DNA from: Streptomyces sp. NBC_00154
GTDB lineage: Bacteria > Actinomycetota > Actinomycetes > Streptomycetales > Streptomycetaceae
NCBI RefSeq assembly: GCF_026342835.1
Contig: NZ_JAPEMI010000001.1
Coordinates: 3,044,501 to 3,108,500, forward strand
Reading direction: 5' to 3'
Length of the DNA: 64,000 nt
The translations under genes were made by a program, and so were the position numbers. Shown piece by piece: positions 27,300-40,500 of this stretch (its first letter is position 1; every line of letters starts with the position of its first letter). A model generated the notes under the pieces. That model was not told where the DNA came from and made no database searches. It saw only the letters and a program-made list of their open reading frames with translations.

Positions 27300-27345
27300 T
27301 GCTGGTCAAAGTCCTTTCGAGCGGCGGCGTGCTGGTACGGCCGAC

Positions 27346-29830
<2,485 letters not shown>

Positions 29831-30424
29831 TCAGCCGTACGTGTCGCCCGGACCGACGCTCCCCGGCGCGCGCAGCGGACCGAACCTGCGCTGCGGACCG
29901 CCCGGCCCCAGCACCTTGATCAACTTCACTGTGCCGTGCCCCAGATCCGCGTTGAGCCGCGCCACCAGCTGCGGCGCCAGCAGCCGCAGCTGCGTCGCCC
30001 ACGCCGTCGAGTCGCACTGCACCGTGAGCACCCGCTCCTCGGGGTCCTCGTCATAACGCAACGGCACACAATGATTGGCCAGATCCTCACCGACGATCTG
30101 CGGCCACCGACCCATCACCCCGCCCACCGCAGCAGGCGTCTCCCAGCCACGCTCGGTGATCAGACGATTGATCGCAGCGCCCAGCGGCAACGGATCACGG
30201 CCGTCCGCCCGCGCCCCGGAACGCAGACCGCCGCCCCGTCTGGCCTGCTTCTTCTGCTGGGCCGCAGCGCCACGCGCCCGGGCCTGCTCCTTCGCGGCAC
30301 GCAACGCCACCCGAGCCAGATCGACCCCCGACGCCTCCGGCTGCTTCGCCTCGCGCGCCGGTTCCTGCGGCCCCGAGCCGCCGGCAGCGCCCATGCCCTT
30401 CGCCGTACCACCGGAGCCACTCAT
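29831..30424 (-). CDS. DUF721/DciA-like protein
   Basis: 197 residues. The C-terminal half is the DUF721 domain ([14 protein letters not shown] start, [20 protein letters not shown], then [24 protein letters not shown]). DciA proteins with this domain load the replicative helicase DnaB in bacteria that lack DnaC/DnaI, so a role in replication start is likely from family knowledge. The N-terminus (about 1-80) is Ala/Gly/Arg-rich. The ATG overlaps the recF stop (ATGA, 30421-30424), so it is coupled to recF. Confidence 0.88.
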   Translation of the reverse strand: MSGSGGTAKGMGAAGGSGPQEPAREAKQPEASGVDLARVALRAAKEQARARGAAAQQKKQARRGGGLRSGARADGRDPLPLGAAINRLITERGWETPAAVGGVMGRWPQIVGEDLANHCVPLRYDEDPEERVLTVQCDSTAWATQLRLLAPQLVARLNADLGHGTVKLIKVLGPGGPQRRFGPLRAPGSVGPGDTYG

Positions 30425-31551
30425 ACGCGCTCCACCTCGCCCGCCGACACCGTGTACCGCGTACCCGCCAGCACGCCCGGAACGTCATCGTCCACCGCGG
30501 CCGTCACCAGCACCTGCTCGCCCGGAGCCACCAACTCCGCCAACCGCTCCCTGCGCCGCGCATCCAGCTCGGCGAAGACATCGTCCAGGACGAGCACCGG
30601 CTCATTGCCCTCGCTGCGCAGCAGATCGTACGAAGCCAGCCGCAGCGCCAACGCGTACGACCAGGACTCGCCATGGCTCGCGTACCCCTTGGCTGGCATG
30701 CCGCGCAGCCCCAGCAGCAGATCGTCGCGGTGCGGGCCGACCAGCGTCACACCCCGCTCGATCTCCTGCTTACGCACCTCCGCGAGGGCGGCGATCAGCT
30801 GCTCGTACAGCTCGTCCCGGGTACGGGCCGGCTCCACGCCCGCACCGACCGAACTGCGGTACTCCAAGGTCACGGGGCCACCGCCGGGCGCGACATCCGC
30901 ATACGCCTTGTCGGCCAGCGGCTGCAGAGTCGCGATCAGATCGAGCCGCTGCGCCAGCAGCTCCGCGCCCACCCGGCCCAGATGCTGGTCCCACACATCG
31001 AGGGTGGACAGATCCATCGACCGGCCACCGTGCCGGCGCGCCATCGCCGCAGACTTCAGCAGGGTGTTGCGCTGCTTCAGTACCCGCTCGTAGTCCGAGC
31101 GGACCCCCGCCATCCGCGGCGAACGCGCCGTGATCAGCTCGTCGAGGAAGCGCCGACGCTCCCCGGGATCGCCCTTGACCAGCGCCAGATCCTCCGGAGC
31201 GAACAGCACCGTCCGTACGATCCCCAGCACATCACGTGGCCTGACCTGCGACGATCTATTGATCCTGGCGCGATTGGCCTTGCCCGGGTTGAGCTCGAGC
31301 TCGATCAGCTGGGAGCGCTCGCCCTGTGCGACGGCGGCCCGGATGACAGCCCGGTCCGCGCCCATCCGTACCAGCGGCGCGTCGGAGGAGACGCGATGGC
31401 TGCCGAGCGTCGCGAGGTAGCCGACGGCCTCGACGAGATTCGTCTTGCCCTGACCGTTGGCACCCACGAACGCGGTGACGCCCGGATCAAGAGGTACCTC
31501 GACCCGGGCGTACGAGCGGAAGTCGGCCAGCGAGAGATGCGTGACATGCAT
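30421..31551 (-). CDS. recF: DNA replication and repair protein RecF
   Basis: 376 residues of the SMC-like ATPase family: N-terminal LSLADFRSY, Walker A GANGQGKT at about 30-37, the signature region near [20 protein letters not shown], and Walker [14 protein letters not shown]. RecF binds gapped DNA and helps load RecA with RecO and RecR. The ATG at 31551 begins MHVTHLSL, the usual start in actinomycetes. It is downstream of gnd by 84 bp and coupled to the DUF721 gene. Confidence 0.97.
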   Translation of the reverse strand: MHVTHLSLADFRSYARVEVPLDPGVTAFVGANGQGKTNLVEAVGYLATLGSHRVSSDAPLVRMGADRAVIRAAVAQGERSQLIELELNPGKANRARINRSSQVRPRDVLGIVRTVLFAPEDLALVKGDPGERRRFLDELITARSPRMAGVRSDYERVLKQRNTLLKSAAMARRHGGRSMDLSTLDVWDQHLGRVGAELLAQRLDLIATLQPLADKAYADVAPGGGPVTLEYRSSVGAGVEPARTRDELYEQLIAALAEVRKQEIERGVTLVGPHRDDLLLGLRGMPAKGYASHGESWSYALALRLASYDLLRSEGNEPVLVLDDVFAELDARRRERLAELVAPGEQVLVTAAVDDDVPGVLAGTRYTVSAGEVERV

Positions 31552-31635
31552 GGGTGTACGCCGACCTTCCCGGCTTCCTGCTCCGTGCTCCGTAGCGCGG
31601 GCCGGTGATGCTGGTCGGCCCGCCTTGCGTTGCGG

Positions 31636-32514
31636 TTACTTCTTGTTCTCGACCGCGTGGCCGCCGAACTGGTTGCGCAGCGCGGCGATCATCTTCATCT
31701 GCGGGGAGTCGTCCTGACGCGAGGCGAAACGCGCGAAGAGCGACGCGGTGATCGCGGGCAGCGGCACCGCGTTGTCGATCGCAGCCTCCACCGTCCAGCG
31801 TCCCTCACCCGAGTCGGCGGCGAAGCCGCGCAGCTTGTCGAGGTGCTCGTCGTCGTCCAGCGCGTTGACCGCCAGGTCGAGCAGCCAGGAACGGATGACC
31901 GTGCCCTCCTGCCAGGAGCGGAAGACCTCGCGCACATCGGTGACGGAGTCGACCTTCTCCAGCAACTCCCAGCCCTCGGCGTAGGCCTGCATCATGGCGT
32001 ACTCGATGCCGTTGTGGACCATCTTCGCGAAGTGGCCGGCGCCGACCTTGCCCGCGTGGACGGAACCGAAGTCACCCTCCGGCTTCAGGGCGTCGAAGAT
32101 CGGCTGGACCTTCGCCACGTGGGCGGCGTCGCCGCCGTACATCAGCGCGTAGCCGTTCTCCAGGCCCCAGACGCCACCGGAGACACCGCAGTCGACGAAG
32201 CCGATGCCCTTGATGCCCAGCTCGACCGCGTGCTTCTCGTCGTCCGTCCAGCGGGAGTTCCCGCCGTCCACGACGATGTCGCCGGGCGACAGCAGCGCGG
32301 CCAGCTCGTCGATCGTGGACTGTGTCGCCGCACCGGCCGGGACCATCACCCAGATGACCCGCGGGCCCTTCAGCTTGTCCACAAGCTCTTCGAGACTGTG
32401 GACATCGGAGACGTCCGGATTGCGGTCATAACCGAGAACGGTGTGGCCTGCGCGGCGGATGCGCTCGCGCATGTTGCCGCCCATCTTGCCGAGGCCGACG
32501 AGACCGAGCTCCAT
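31636..32514 (-). CDS. gnd: 6-phosphogluconate dehydrogenase, decarboxylating (short form)
   Basis: 292 residues, shorter than the 470-residue enzyme of E. coli but normal for the actinobacterial short type. Rossmann motif GLVGLGKMGGNM at the N-terminus, substrate motif VDGGNSRWTDD, VDCGVSGGVWGLENGYALM, and catalytic GAGHFAKMVHNGIEY with Lys and His. It converts 6-phosphogluconate to ribulose 5-phosphate and CO2, giving reduced cofactor in the pentose phosphate pathway. Placement between dnaN and recF is a conserved Streptomyces feature. Confidence 0.95.
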   Translation of the reverse strand: MELGLVGLGKMGGNMRERIRRAGHTVLGYDRNPDVSDVHSLEELVDKLKGPRVIWVMVPAGAATQSTIDELAALLSPGDIVVDGGNSRWTDDEKHAVELGIKGIGFVDCGVSGGVWGLENGYALMYGGDAAHVAKVQPIFDALKPEGDFGSVHAGKVGAGHFAKMVHNGIEYAMMQAYAEGWELLEKVDSVTDVREVFRSWQEGTVIRSWLLDLAVNALDDDEHLDKLRGFAADSGEGRWTVEAAIDNAVPLPAITASLFARFASRQDDSPQMKMIAALRNQFGGHAVENKK

Positions 32515-32644
32515 CAGAGATTCCTTAAGCGTTGTGCCGATTCGTACCCAAAGCCGAGCGTACGCCCGGGCGGGGACAGGCCGACGGGCATGCTCGGCGC
32601 TGAGCGTGCCCGTCGGGATCTGCCGTGACGGACCGACGGTCGTA

Positions 32645-33775
32645 TCAGCCGGAGAGGCGGACCGGCATGATCAGGTACTTGTACGCGTCATCTGCCTCGG
32701 CATCCACCGCGGGCCGACCGCTGAGCAGCGCAGGCTTGGTGGACGTCGTGAAGGAGAGCTGGGCGACCGGGGAGTCGATCGCGCTGAGCCCGTCGAGCAG
32801 GAACGTCGGGTTGAAGGCGATCGAGATGTCGTCTCCGTCCAGCGCGGCGTCGACACGCTCCACAGCCTGTGCATCGTCGCTGGAACCGGCTTCCAGGATC
32901 AGCACACCCTGCTCGAAGCTGAGCCGCACCGGGGTGTTCCGCTCGGCGACGAGGGCCACACGCTTGACGGCCTCGACGAACGGGGCGGTCTCGATGACCG
33001 CGACCGAGTTGAACTCGGTGGGGAACAGTGTCCGGTACTTCGGCAGGTCGCCTTCGAGCAGCCGCGTGGTCGTTCGCCGGCCCGCGCCCTCGAAGCCGAT
33101 GAGGCCCTCACCGGCACCCGAGCCGGACAGGGCCAGAGTCACCGTGTCACCACTGGTCAGCGCCTTGGCGGTATCCAGCAGCGTCTTGGCGGGCACCAGG
33201 GCGACGGCCGAGGCGTCCGGGTTCTCCGGCTTCCACAGGAACTCGCGGACCGCGAAGCGGTAGCGGTCGGTGGAGGCCAGGGTGACCGTGTCGCCCTCGA
33301 TCTCGATCCGCACACCGGTCAGGACGGGCAGCGTGTCGTCGCGACCCGCCGCGATTGCGACCTGGGCGGCGGCGGAGGCGAAGACCTCGCCGGGGACCGT
33401 GCCCGTCGCGGTCGGCATCTGCGGCAGCGCCGGGTACTCCTCCACAGGAAGGGTGTGGAGTGTGAATCGCGAGGAGCCGCAGACCACCGTGGCCCGTACA
33501 CCGTCGGTGGAAATCTCCACCGGGCGGTTCGGAAGGGCGCGGCAGATGTCGGCGAGCAGTCGGCCGGAGACCAGCACCGTGCCGTCCTCCTCGACCTCGG
33601 CGTCCACCGAGACCCGGGCCGAGACCTCGTAGTCGAAGCTCGAGAAGCTGAGAGCCCCGTCCTCAGCCTTCAGCAGAAGGCCCGCAAGAACGGGCGCCGG
33701 CGGACGGGCCGGAAGGCTGCGAGCCACCCAGGCCACCGCCTCCGCGAGTACATCGCGCTCCACCCGGATCTTCAC
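32645..33775 (-). CDS. dnaN: DNA polymerase III sliding clamp, beta subunit
   Basis: 376 residues forming three clamp subdomains; the start KIRVERDVLAEAVAWVARSL and the end YKYLIMPVRLSG are diagnostic. The ring holds the polymerase on DNA and binds DnaE, DnaX and repair partners. GTG 33775 is chosen because GGAGG lies nine bases upstream (33785-33789) and the family N-terminus begins there; the open frame further upstream is oriC sequence. It is the first gene after oriC, with a promoter necessarily within oriC. Confidence 0.97.
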   Translation of the reverse strand: MKIRVERDVLAEAVAWVARSLPARPPAPVLAGLLLKAEDGALSFSSFDYEVSARVSVDAEVEEDGTVLVSGRLLADICRALPNRPVEISTDGVRATVVCGSSRFTLHTLPVEEYPALPQMPTATGTVPGEVFASAAAQVAIAAGRDDTLPVLTGVRIEIEGDTVTLASTDRYRFAVREFLWKPENPDASAVALVPAKTLLDTAKALTSGDTVTLALSGSGAGEGLIGFEGAGRRTTTRLLEGDLPKYRTLFPTEFNSVAVIETAPFVEAVKRVALVAERNTPVRLSFEQGVLILEAGSSDDAQAVERVDAALDGDDISIAFNPTFLLDGLSAIDSPVAQLSFTTSTKPALLSGRPAVDAEADDAYKYLIMPVRLSG

Positions 33776-34714
33776 CGGAACCGCCTCCTGCTGTTGCTCG
33801 CTCGCCCTGCTGGCCTTCGTCGTCTGGTCGGGGTCACTCCGCCGATGGCAGGAGGAGGACGCCGGGGACCAGTCTGACGTACGGCACCGACACTCGGTGC
33901 TGCTCGGGGTCAAGTCGCGACAAGAGGTTCGGGGAGCTCCGGCGTCGAGTTGTGCACAGGCCCCACTTCGAAGCAGATTCCGAGCTAACTCTAAGTGGCA
34001 GTAGTAGTAGGGGCTGTGGAAACCGTGGATAACGTCGTTTCCGCAGGTCAGGCCCCATTTTTTGTCCACCGGCCCTGTGGGCGGCACCGGTGGACAACCC
34101 GGTGCTTCTGTGGACACGCGAAAGTTCTGCACACCCGATGCACAGGGCGGGGGTGTTTCTCCCCAGGGCTGTCCCCAGCTTTACCCAGGTTCCCCACAGC
34201 CCAACCAGCCTCCTTGGTGTGACGCCTTTCACTCTGCGCGGTGAAAGGCGATGTCACGTTGCCGAACAGTGGACAGGGGTGTGGAGAAGCTGGGGACAAC
34301 ATGGCCCTGCCTGTGGGCCGCCAGTGGACAACATCGGATGCCCCCTGTGGACGAATATTCTGTCCACAGGCTGTGGATCACTGTTGGCCACAAATCCCCA
34401 GGCTCTTGACCTGGCCTGATGAAGTATCGGCCGTCGTCCCTGTGGAAGCAGTATGGACAACTTGGTGGTCCCCAGGCTGTGGAGGGCGAATTCTCCCCAG
34501 ATCTGTGGAGAACCCCAGGTCGGCGGCATCTATTCGAACACCGGGGTCGCGACGGAGGCGCACGGAAGCCGTTCGAGGGGGTCTCGGACGTGCTCCGGAC
34601 GCCCGTCGGAAGCGTTCTTGAGGTCCGTCGAGACGGTGCGGAGGTCCGCGGAGACGTTTCAGAAGCCCCCTGGAGGAGCTCGGGAGACCTTCGCGGGCGT
34701 CCCGAAACGACGAA
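33776..34714. other. oriC: Chromosomal replication origin oriC
   Basis: Non-coding region between the dnaA stop and dnaN start, packed with DnaA boxes in both directions. Examples: TTGTGCACA (33950-33958), CGTGGATAA (34024-34032), TTGTCCACC (34062-34070), GGTGGACAA (34089-34097), TGTGGACAC (34109-34117), TTCCCCACA (34190-34198), AGTGGACAA (34323-34331), TGTGGACGA (34346-34354), CTGTCCACA (34360-34368), TGTGGATCA (34372-34380), TGTGGAGAA (34504-34512). Most differ by one or two bases from TTGTCCACA, as expected for Streptomyces oriC. A small run ATTTTTT (34057-34063) is the most AT-rich point. From 34516 to 34714 no boxes are seen. Confidence 0.95.
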
Positions 34715-34755
34715 GGGCGCCCCGAGGACTGTGTGAGAGTCCGTCCGGGGCGCCC
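34715..34755 (-). terminator. Terminator after dnaA
   Basis: GGGCGCCCCG (34715-34724) pairs with CGGGGCGCCC (34746-34755), with inner pairing of GGAC and GTCC. It lies between oriC and the dnaA stop and shields the origin from dnaA transcription. Confidence 0.8.
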
Positions 34756-34802
34756 GTCCGGCGCCGTACAGAGAACGTGACAGATGCCGTACCGGCTGTC
34801 CG

Positions 34803-36605
34803 TCAGCCGTTCTTGATGCGGTTGGTGAGTTCGGTGACCTGGTTGTAGATGGAGCGTCGCTCCGCCATCAGCGCACGGATCTTGCGGTCCGCGTGCATCA
34901 CGGTCGTATGGTCGCGACCGCCGAACTGCGCGCCGATCTTGGGCAGCGAGAGATCGGTCAGCTCGCGGCAGAGGTACATCGCGATCTGGCGAGCTGTCAC
35001 CAGTACCCGGCTGCGCGAGGATCCGCAGAGATCCTCCACCGTCAGACCGAAGTAGTCCGCGGTCGCCGCCATGATGGCCGACGCCGTGATCTCCGGGGCC
35101 GAGTCCTCGCCGCCCGGGATCAGGTCCTTGAGCACGATCTCGGTCAGCCCGAGGTCCACCGGCTGCCGGTTGAGGCTGGCGAAGGCCGTCACCCGGATCA
35201 GCGCGCCCTCCAGCTCGCGGATGTTGCGCGAGATACGGGACGCGATGAACTCCAGGACCTCCGGCGGGGCGTTGAGCTGCTCCTGCACAGCCTTCTTGCG
35301 GAGGATCGCGATCCGCGTCTCCAGCTCCGGCGGCTGCACATCGGTGGTCAGCCCCCACTCGAAGCGGTTCCGCAGCCGGTCCTCCAGGGTGACCAGCTGC
35401 TTGGGCGGCCGGTCCGAGGACAGCACGATCTGCTTGTTGGCGTTGTGGAGCGTATTGAAGGTGTGGAAGAACTCCTCCTGCGTCGACTCCTTGCTCGCCA
35501 GGAACTGGATGTCGTCGACCAGCAGGATGTCCACATCGCGGTACCGCTTGCGGAAGGTGTCGCCCTTGCCGTCGCGGATCGAGTTGATGAACTCGTTGGT
35601 GAACTCCTCGGAGCTCACGTAGCGCACCCGGGTGCCCGGGTAGAGGCTGCGCGCGTAGTGCCCGATGGCATGCAGCAAATGGGTCTTGCCGAGCCCCGAC
35701 TCCCCATAGATGAAGAGGGGGTTGTACGCCTTCGCGGGTGCCTCGGCGACGGCGACGGCGGCAGCGTGCGCGAACCGGTTGGACGCGCCGATGACAAAGG
35801 TGTCGAAGAGGTACTTCGGGTTCAGCCGGGCATGCGGCTCGCCGGGACCGGGCGCGGGTGCGGGCTGTGCGCCCATCGGCCCGGTGGCGCCGCCGGGGCG
35901 TCCGGTGCCGGGACCACCCTGCCGGTGCTGGGGCTCGGGCAGGGCGTGGCGCCCGGGGCGCTGTTGCTCGTAACCCTGGCGCTCGGGCGGCTGCGACCGG
36001 TAGTCGTGCTGAGGCTGTTGCGGACGGTAGTCGTGCTGCTGCTCACGCCACTGTTCCGCGGACGTGTCGCGCTCCTGGAAACCGCCGAGCCGGGGCTGCT
36101 GCCAGGAAAGATCCTCAGGGGTGCGCGGCCAGGCGCCCGGCTCGGGGCGCTGCTGCTGGTAGTCGGGGTAGGCCGGCCGGGCCGTCGGCATGCCGTCGTC
36201 CGCGGGCCGGTGGCCGTAGCCCTCGTACCCGTCGTCCTGCTGCCGTTCGTCGTGCTGCGGTCCCTGGTAGCGGTGCTGCTGCGGCTGCTGGGACTGGTGC
36301 ATCGGGGGCGCCGGCGGGTTCGGCGGTTCGCCGGCGGAGTCGTCGACGGTGATCGCGATCCGGATCGGGCGGCCGCACTCCCGGCTCAGCGTTTCGCTGA
36401 TGAGCGGCGCGAGCCGGCCCTCCAGGACACGCTTGCCCCATTCGTTGGGGACGGCGAGCAGCGCGGTGTCGGCGACGAGTGCGAGCGGCTGGCAGCGCTC
36501 GATCCACTGCTTGTCCTTCGGCTCGATGCCCTGCTGGCCCTCCCCGAGGAGCTGCTCCAGCACTCGTGGCCACACTGCGGCAAGATCGGCAGGTACGTCA
36601 GCCAC
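34803..36605 (-). CDS. dnaA: Chromosomal replication initiator DnaA
   Basis: 600 residues. Domain I (about 1-90) binds helicase-loading partners. Domain II (about 90-260) is a very long Gln/Pro/His/Tyr-rich linker with QQHDYR-type repeats, usual for Streptomyces. Domain III is the AAA+ ATPase with Walker A GESGLGKT (about 300-307) and Walker [10 protein letters not shown]. Domain IV ends with the DnaA signature [15 protein letters not shown] that reads DnaA boxes. It melts oriC as an ATP-bound filament. Start is GTG 36605. Divergent from rpmH across 392 bp. Confidence 0.98.
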   Translation of the reverse strand: MADVPADLAAVWPRVLEQLLGEGQQGIEPKDKQWIERCQPLALVADTALLAVPNEWGKRVLEGRLAPLISETLSRECGRPIRIAITVDDSAGEPPNPPAPPMHQSQQPQQHRYQGPQHDERQQDDGYEGYGHRPADDGMPTARPAYPDYQQQRPEPGAWPRTPEDLSWQQPRLGGFQERDTSAEQWREQQHDYRPQQPQHDYRSQPPERQGYEQQRPGRHALPEPQHRQGGPGTGRPGGATGPMGAQPAPAPGPGEPHARLNPKYLFDTFVIGASNRFAHAAAVAVAEAPAKAYNPLFIYGESGLGKTHLLHAIGHYARSLYPGTRVRYVSSEEFTNEFINSIRDGKGDTFRKRYRDVDILLVDDIQFLASKESTQEEFFHTFNTLHNANKQIVLSSDRPPKQLVTLEDRLRNRFEWGLTTDVQPPELETRIAILRKKAVQEQLNAPPEVLEFIASRISRNIRELEGALIRVTAFASLNRQPVDLGLTEIVLKDLIPGGEDSAPEITASAIMAATADYFGLTVEDLCGSSRSRVLVTARQIAMYLCRELTDLSLPKIGAQFGGRDHTTVMHADRKIRALMAERRSIYNQVTELTNRIKNG

Positions 36606-36997
36606 AAGGCACGCTCTCTCGCTGGTCCCACGAATGTGTGGTTCTCGGGACGGGATGGGTAAGGCCCGGCAGGCGGGAAGAAAAAGAACCGGAGTTCAGC
36701 CACGGTAGTCAGGCCGACCCGCGTCGTTCAAGTTGTTGTCCACAGGCTGTGTACAGCGCGGGTCGTGGTAAGGCCGTCGCGGGGCCACCGCGGAGCCGGT
36801 TTGACCGGATGGCGTAGCCGCGCGTACCGTGACCAGGTCGAGTTGTCGATGGCTGCTGCCGCCTGCCTCCGATGGGCAAAGATCACGATCAGTGATTGTG
36901 AAGCGGTGCACTAAGGCGTTTACGCGAGTCTCTCGTGGGCGCACGGTGACAGCCAGGCGATGTCCCGCCAACACACGATCATTTCTGGAGCCCCCGA
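36606..36997. promoter_or_regulatory. dnaA-rpmH divergent promoter region with DnaA box
   Basis: The 392-bp region holds the dnaA promoter on one strand and the rpmH promoter on the other. A perfect TTGTCCACA box (36736-36744) followed by CTGTGTACA (36748-36756) lies about 130 bp upstream of dnaA. This is where DnaA represses its own gene in S. coelicolor, so autoregulation is likely. No convincing -35/-10 was fixed. Confidence 0.65.
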
Positions 36998-37135
36998 GTG
37001 AGCAAGCGCACCTTCCAGCCGAACAACCGTCGTCGCGCGAAGACCCACGGCTTCCGGCTGCGTATGCGCACCCGTGCCGGCCGCGCGATTCTCGCGTCCC
37101 GCCGTGGCAAGGGTCGCGCCAACCTGTCCGCCTGA
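36998..37135 (+). CDS. rpmH: 50S ribosomal protein L34
   Basis: 45 residues from GTG 36998 (GGAG at 36987-36990): [20 protein letters not shown], then [19 protein letters not shown]. Length and sequence match L34, a small basic protein of the large subunit. It begins the rpmH-rnpA-yidD-yidC-jag operon. Confidence 0.98.
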   Translation: MSKRTFQPNNRRRAKTHGFRLRMRTRAGRAILASRRGKGRANLSA

Positions 37136-37153
37136 TCGCGTACAGGTCATGAC

Positions 37154-37525
37154 GTGCTGCCTACCGAGAATCGGCTGAGGCGGCGCGAGGACTTCGCGAC
37201 CGCAGTACGTCGAGGACGCCGGGCCAGCCGCCCGCTACTCGTCGTTCATCTACGCAGCGGTGCAACGGACCCGCACGTGACTGGGGAGAGTGCTCCCCCG
37301 CCGCGTGCGGGTTTCGTTGTCAGCAAAGCCGTGGGTGGCGCGGTCGTACGCACAGCGGTGAAGCGCAGGCTTCGCCATCTGGTCCGCGAACGACTGGCCC
37401 TGCTGCCCCCCGGTAGCCTGGTTGTCGTACGAGCGCTGCCCGGATCGGGCGACGCCGACCATGAACAGCTGGCCCGAGACCTGGACGCCGCCCTTCAGCG
37501 GCTACTGGGAGGGGGCGTGCGATGA
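37154..37525 (+). CDS. rnpA: Ribonuclease P protein component
   Basis: 123 residues from GTG 37154: [20 protein letters not shown] and the RNR-like core [17 protein letters not shown] that contacts the RNA. It supports the RNase P ribozyme in removing tRNA 5' leaders. It is 18 bp after rpmH and its stop overlaps the yidD start (ATGA, 37522-37525). Confidence 0.97.
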   Translation: MLPTENRLRRREDFATAVRRGRRASRPLLVVHLRSGATDPHVTGESAPPPRAGFVVSKAVGGAVVRTAVKRRLRHLVRERLALLPPGSLVVVRALPGSGDADHEQLARDLDAALQRLLGGGVR

Positions 37526-37881
37526 AGTACCCGCTGCTGGCTCTTATCAAGCTGTATCAGTGGACGATCAGCCCACTACTCGGGCCCGTCTGCCGTTACT
37601 ACCCGTCGTGTTCCCACTATGGATATACGGCGATCGACCGGCACGGAGCGATCAAGGGAACGGCGCTGACCGCATGGCGCATCCTGCGATGCAATCCGTG
37701 GTCACCCGGCGGCGTGGATCATGTTCCGCCACGCAAACGCCCGCGTTGGCACGAACTGCTGCGTAACGCAATACGTGGCAACAAGGGCGGGGACTCCGCC
37801 GCTGATGTGCCTCCTGGGGGGACGGTCTCCGAACCTCCCAGCCTGGCCTCAGAGACCTCGCCCAAAGCTCAAGGAGCCTGA
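37522..37881 (+). CDS. yidD: Membrane protein insertion efficiency factor YidD
   Basis: 119 residues. The conserved core [52 protein letters not shown] is complete, with the three conserved Cys. The last about 35 residues are a family-specific Pro/Ser/Gly tail. It helps insertion of membrane proteins together with YidC. Coupled to rnpA, and three bases before the yidC start. Confidence 0.96.
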   Translation: MKYPLLALIKLYQWTISPLLGPVCRYYPSCSHYGYTAIDRHGAIKGTALTAWRILRCNPWSPGGVDHVPPRKRPRWHELLRNAIRGNKGGDSAADVPPGGTVSEPPSLASETSPKAQGA

Positions 37882-37884
37882 TTA

Positions 37885-39150
37885 GTGGACACGATTGCCA
37901 GTCTGTTCAGCTTTATCACCTACCCCGTTTCGTGGGTCATCGTTCAGTTCCACAAGCTGTACGGAGCGATCTTCGGCGATGACACAGGGTGGGCCTGGGG
38001 CCTGTCCATCGTGTCCCTGGTCGTGCTGATCCGGATCTGCCTGATCCCGCTTTTTGTTAAGCAGATCAAGTCGACCCGGAACATGCAGGTGCTCCAGCCG
38101 AAGATGAAGGCGATCCAGGAGCGCTACAAGAGCGACAAGCAGCGTCAGTCCGAAGAGATGATGAAGCTGTACAAGGAGACGGGTACCAACCCGCTCTCCT
38201 CGTGCCTTCCCATCCTGGCGCAGTCGCCGTTCTTCTTCGCCCTCTATCACGTGCTCTCGGCCATCGCCTCGGGCAAGACGATCGGTGTCATCAACCAGCC
38301 GCTGCTGGACAGTGCCCGGCAGGCACACATCTTCGGCGCTCCGCTGGCTGCGAAGTTCACCGACAGCGCGTCGGAGGTCGCCGCTCTCGGTGCCTCGCTG
38401 ACCGACGTCCGCGTCGTCACCGCGGTCATGATCGTGATGATGTCGGCGTCGCAGTTCTTCACCCAGCGCCAGCTGATGACGAAGAACGTCGACCTGACGG
38501 TCAAGACGCCGTACATGCAGCAGCAGAAGATGCTGATGTACATCTTCCCGCTGATCTTCGCCGTCATGGGCATCAACTTCCCCGTCGGTGTCCTCGTCTA
38601 CTGGCTGACCACCAACGTCTGGACCATGGGTCAGCAGATGTACGTGATCAACCAGAACCCGACCCCGGGCAGCAAGGCGCAGGACCAGTACCTGGGACGT
38701 TTGCTGAAGAGCGTTACCGCTCACGGTGAGGTGCGCGGCAGGACCAAGCGCAACACCGTCAAGCGGATCGTCTCCAAGGGCTCGGACCGCAATGACATCG
38801 AGCGGAAGTTCATCGCCGGACTGTCCAAGCTCGACCTCGCCGCCCAGGAGGACGGCACGGTGATCAAGAGCGACACCGCTCTCGCCGAGGCCGAGGGCGG
38901 AGCCGCGCAGAAGCGCCAGCAGCCCAAGCGCCAGACCAAGGCGAAGCGTCAGAGCGGTGCCGCCCAGCAGGGCGCGGCGAAGGAGGCCGATTCCCCCGAA
39001 TCGGAGCCCAAGACCTCGCTGGAGAAGCAGGACGCACCGCAGGACGACAAGCCCAAGCCGGCGGGCAAGCCCGCGTCCGGCTCCTCACGCCAAGCCAAGT
39101 CCGGACAGCGCAAGGGTCCGCAGCGGCCCAAGCACCCGTCCAAGAAGTAA
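37885..39150 (+). CDS. yidC: Membrane protein insertase YidC
   Basis: 421 residues from GTG 37885. Five or so membrane helices, with the family motif [23 protein letters not shown] and [22 protein letters not shown]. The positive residue in [10 protein letters not shown] corresponds to the catalytic Arg in the groove. The C-terminal about 120 residues are basic and Gln/Lys/Ala-rich, as in ribosome-binding tails of Gram-positive YidC. There is no large periplasmic domain, as expected for actinobacteria. It inserts Sec-dependent and Sec-independent membrane proteins. Confidence 0.96.
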   Translation: MDTIASLFSFITYPVSWVIVQFHKLYGAIFGDDTGWAWGLSIVSLVVLIRICLIPLFVKQIKSTRNMQVLQPKMKAIQERYKSDKQRQSEEMMKLYKETGTNPLSSCLPILAQSPFFFALYHVLSAIASGKTIGVINQPLLDSARQAHIFGAPLAAKFTDSASEVAALGASLTDVRVVTAVMIVMMSASQFFTQRQLMTKNVDLTVKTPYMQQQKMLMYIFPLIFAVMGINFPVGVLVYWLTTNVWTMGQQMYVINQNPTPGSKAQDQYLGRLLKSVTAHGEVRGRTKRNTVKRIVSKGSDRNDIERKFIAGLSKLDLAAQEDGTVIKSDTALAEAEGGAAQKRQQPKRQTKAKRQSGAAQQGAAKEADSPESEPKTSLEKQDAPQDDKPKPAGKPASGSSRQAKSGQRKGPQRPKHPSKK

Positions 39151-39164
39151 GAAGGAGTCCATCC

Positions 39165-39674
39165 GTGACGGAAGGCACCACCTCCACGGCCGCTGAGGGC
39201 AGCGACACCTTGACCCGCCTCGAGCAGGAAGGGGAGATCGCAGCCGACTACCTCGAGGGCCTGCTCGACATCGCCGACCTCGACGGTGACATCGACATGG
39301 ATGTCGAGGCGGACCGGGCCGCGGTCTCGATCATCAGCGACTCGGCACGTGAACTGCAGAAGCTCGTGGGCCGCGACGGTGAGGTGCTGGAGGCGCTCCA
39401 GGAGCTTACGCGACTGGCCGTGCACCGGGAGACCGGTGACCGCAGTCGGCTGATGCTGGACATCGCGGGCTTCCGGGCCAAGAAGCGTGCGGTCCTTGCG
39501 GAGCTGGGTGCCAAGGCCGCGGACGAGGTCAAGAAGACCGGCGAGCCGGTCAGGCTGGACCCGATGACGCCGTTCGAGCGCAAGGTTGTGCATGATGCGG
39601 TTGCGGCCGCAGGTCTGCGCAGTGAGTCGGAGGGCGAGGAGCCGCAGCGCTTCGTCGTCGTTCTCCCGGCCTGA
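39165..39674 (+). CDS. jag: KH-R3H RNA-binding protein (Jag/KhpB)
   Basis: 169 residues from GTG 39165, with AAGGAG nine bases upstream. A KH-like domain (about 25-90) with the GRDGEVLEALQELTRLAV loop is followed by R3H (PMTPFERKVVHDAVA, with R, then HRETGDRSRLMLD earlier). The N-terminal Jag_N domain of firmicutes is missing, as is usual in actinobacteria. It likely binds small or messenger RNAs and is linked to cell elongation. Fifth gene of the rpmH operon. Confidence 0.93.
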   Translation: MTEGTTSTAAEGSDTLTRLEQEGEIAADYLEGLLDIADLDGDIDMDVEADRAAVSIISDSARELQKLVGRDGEVLEALQELTRLAVHRETGDRSRLMLDIAGFRAKKRAVLAELGAKAADEVKKTGEPVRLDPMTPFERKVVHDAVAAAGLRSESEGEEPQRFVVVLPA

Positions 39675-39692
39675 CCGGACCCCTGTTCTGTC

Positions 39693-39724
39693 GGCCCCGT
39701 CTGTTCGCAGGCGGGGCCGATCTT
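39693..39724 (+). terminator. Terminator after jag
   Basis: GGCCCCG (39693-39699) pairs with CGGGGCC (39712-39718) with inner pairing CTG/CAG, followed by GATCTTT. It ends the rpmH operon before rsmG. Confidence 0.75.
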
Positions 39725-39783
39725 TGTCAGCCTGATAGTCAGCCACCCACAGTGCGGTAATGCGGTACGGAAGGACGGTTCCC

Positions 39784-40500
39784 GTGACGGCGGAGGTAGA
39801 ACTTCCCCAGGCGCCCGAAGGGGCGCGGGCGGTTTTCGGTGAGTTCTTCCCGGAGGCTGTCCGGTACGCGGAGCTGCTTGCCGATGCCGGGGTCAAGCGA
39901 GGGCTGATCGGTCCTCGTGAGGTGCCGCGGCTGTGGGAGCGGCACCTGCTGAATTGTGCGGTGCTCTCCGAGGTCGTGCCCGAGGGTGTCACGGTCTGCG
40001 ATGTGGGTTCCGGCGCCGGTCTCCCGGGTATTCCGCTGGCGCTGGTGCGTCCGGATCTGAAGATCACCCTGTTGGAGCCACTGCTTCGGCGGACGAATTT
40101 CCTTCAGGAAGTTGTCGAGCTGCTGGGGCTGGACCACGTGACGGTCGTCCGGGGCCGGGCCGAGGAGGTCCTGGGGACGCTGCAGCCGGTTCATGTCGTG
40201 ACCGCTCGCGCCGTGGCGCCGCTTGATCGGCTGGCGGGCTGGGGCGTGCCACTGCTGCGTCCGTACGGAGAGATGCTTGCGCTCAAGGGCGATACCGCCG
40301 AGGAGGAGATCAGCGGCGCGCGTGCGGCCTTGAGCAAGCTCGGCGTGGTGGACACCGAGGTACTGCATGTCGGTGAGGGCGTGGTCGAACCGATGTCCAC
40401 CGTGGTGCGGGTGGTGGTCGGTGAGAGTCCGGGCGGTGTGAGGTTCGCCGCAAAGAGGGCGAAGGCCGCCAGGGTCAGCCGTACACGGCGGCGCCGCTGA
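39784..40500 (+). CDS. rsmG: 16S rRNA (guanine527-N7)-methyltransferase RsmG
   Basis: 238 residues. The SAM-binding motif [17 protein letters not shown] and the following [18 protein letters not shown] and [12 protein letters not shown] motifs are diagnostic. The enzyme methylates G527 of 16S rRNA in the 30S; loss gives low-level streptomycin resistance and in Streptomyces can raise antibiotic production. The GTG at 39784 is used because AAGGACGG lies upstream and the family start fits; an ATG at 39760 is possible. The tail is basic (TRRRR). Confidence 0.94.
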   Translation: MTAEVELPQAPEGARAVFGEFFPEAVRYAELLADAGVKRGLIGPREVPRLWERHLLNCAVLSEVVPEGVTVCDVGSGAGLPGIPLALVRPDLKITLLEPLLRRTNFLQEVVELLGLDHVTVVRGRAEEVLGTLQPVHVVTARAVAPLDRLAGWGVPLLRPYGEMLALKGDTAEEEISGARAALSKLGVVDTEVLHVGEGVVEPMSTVVRVVVGESPGGVRFAAKRAKAARVSRTRRRR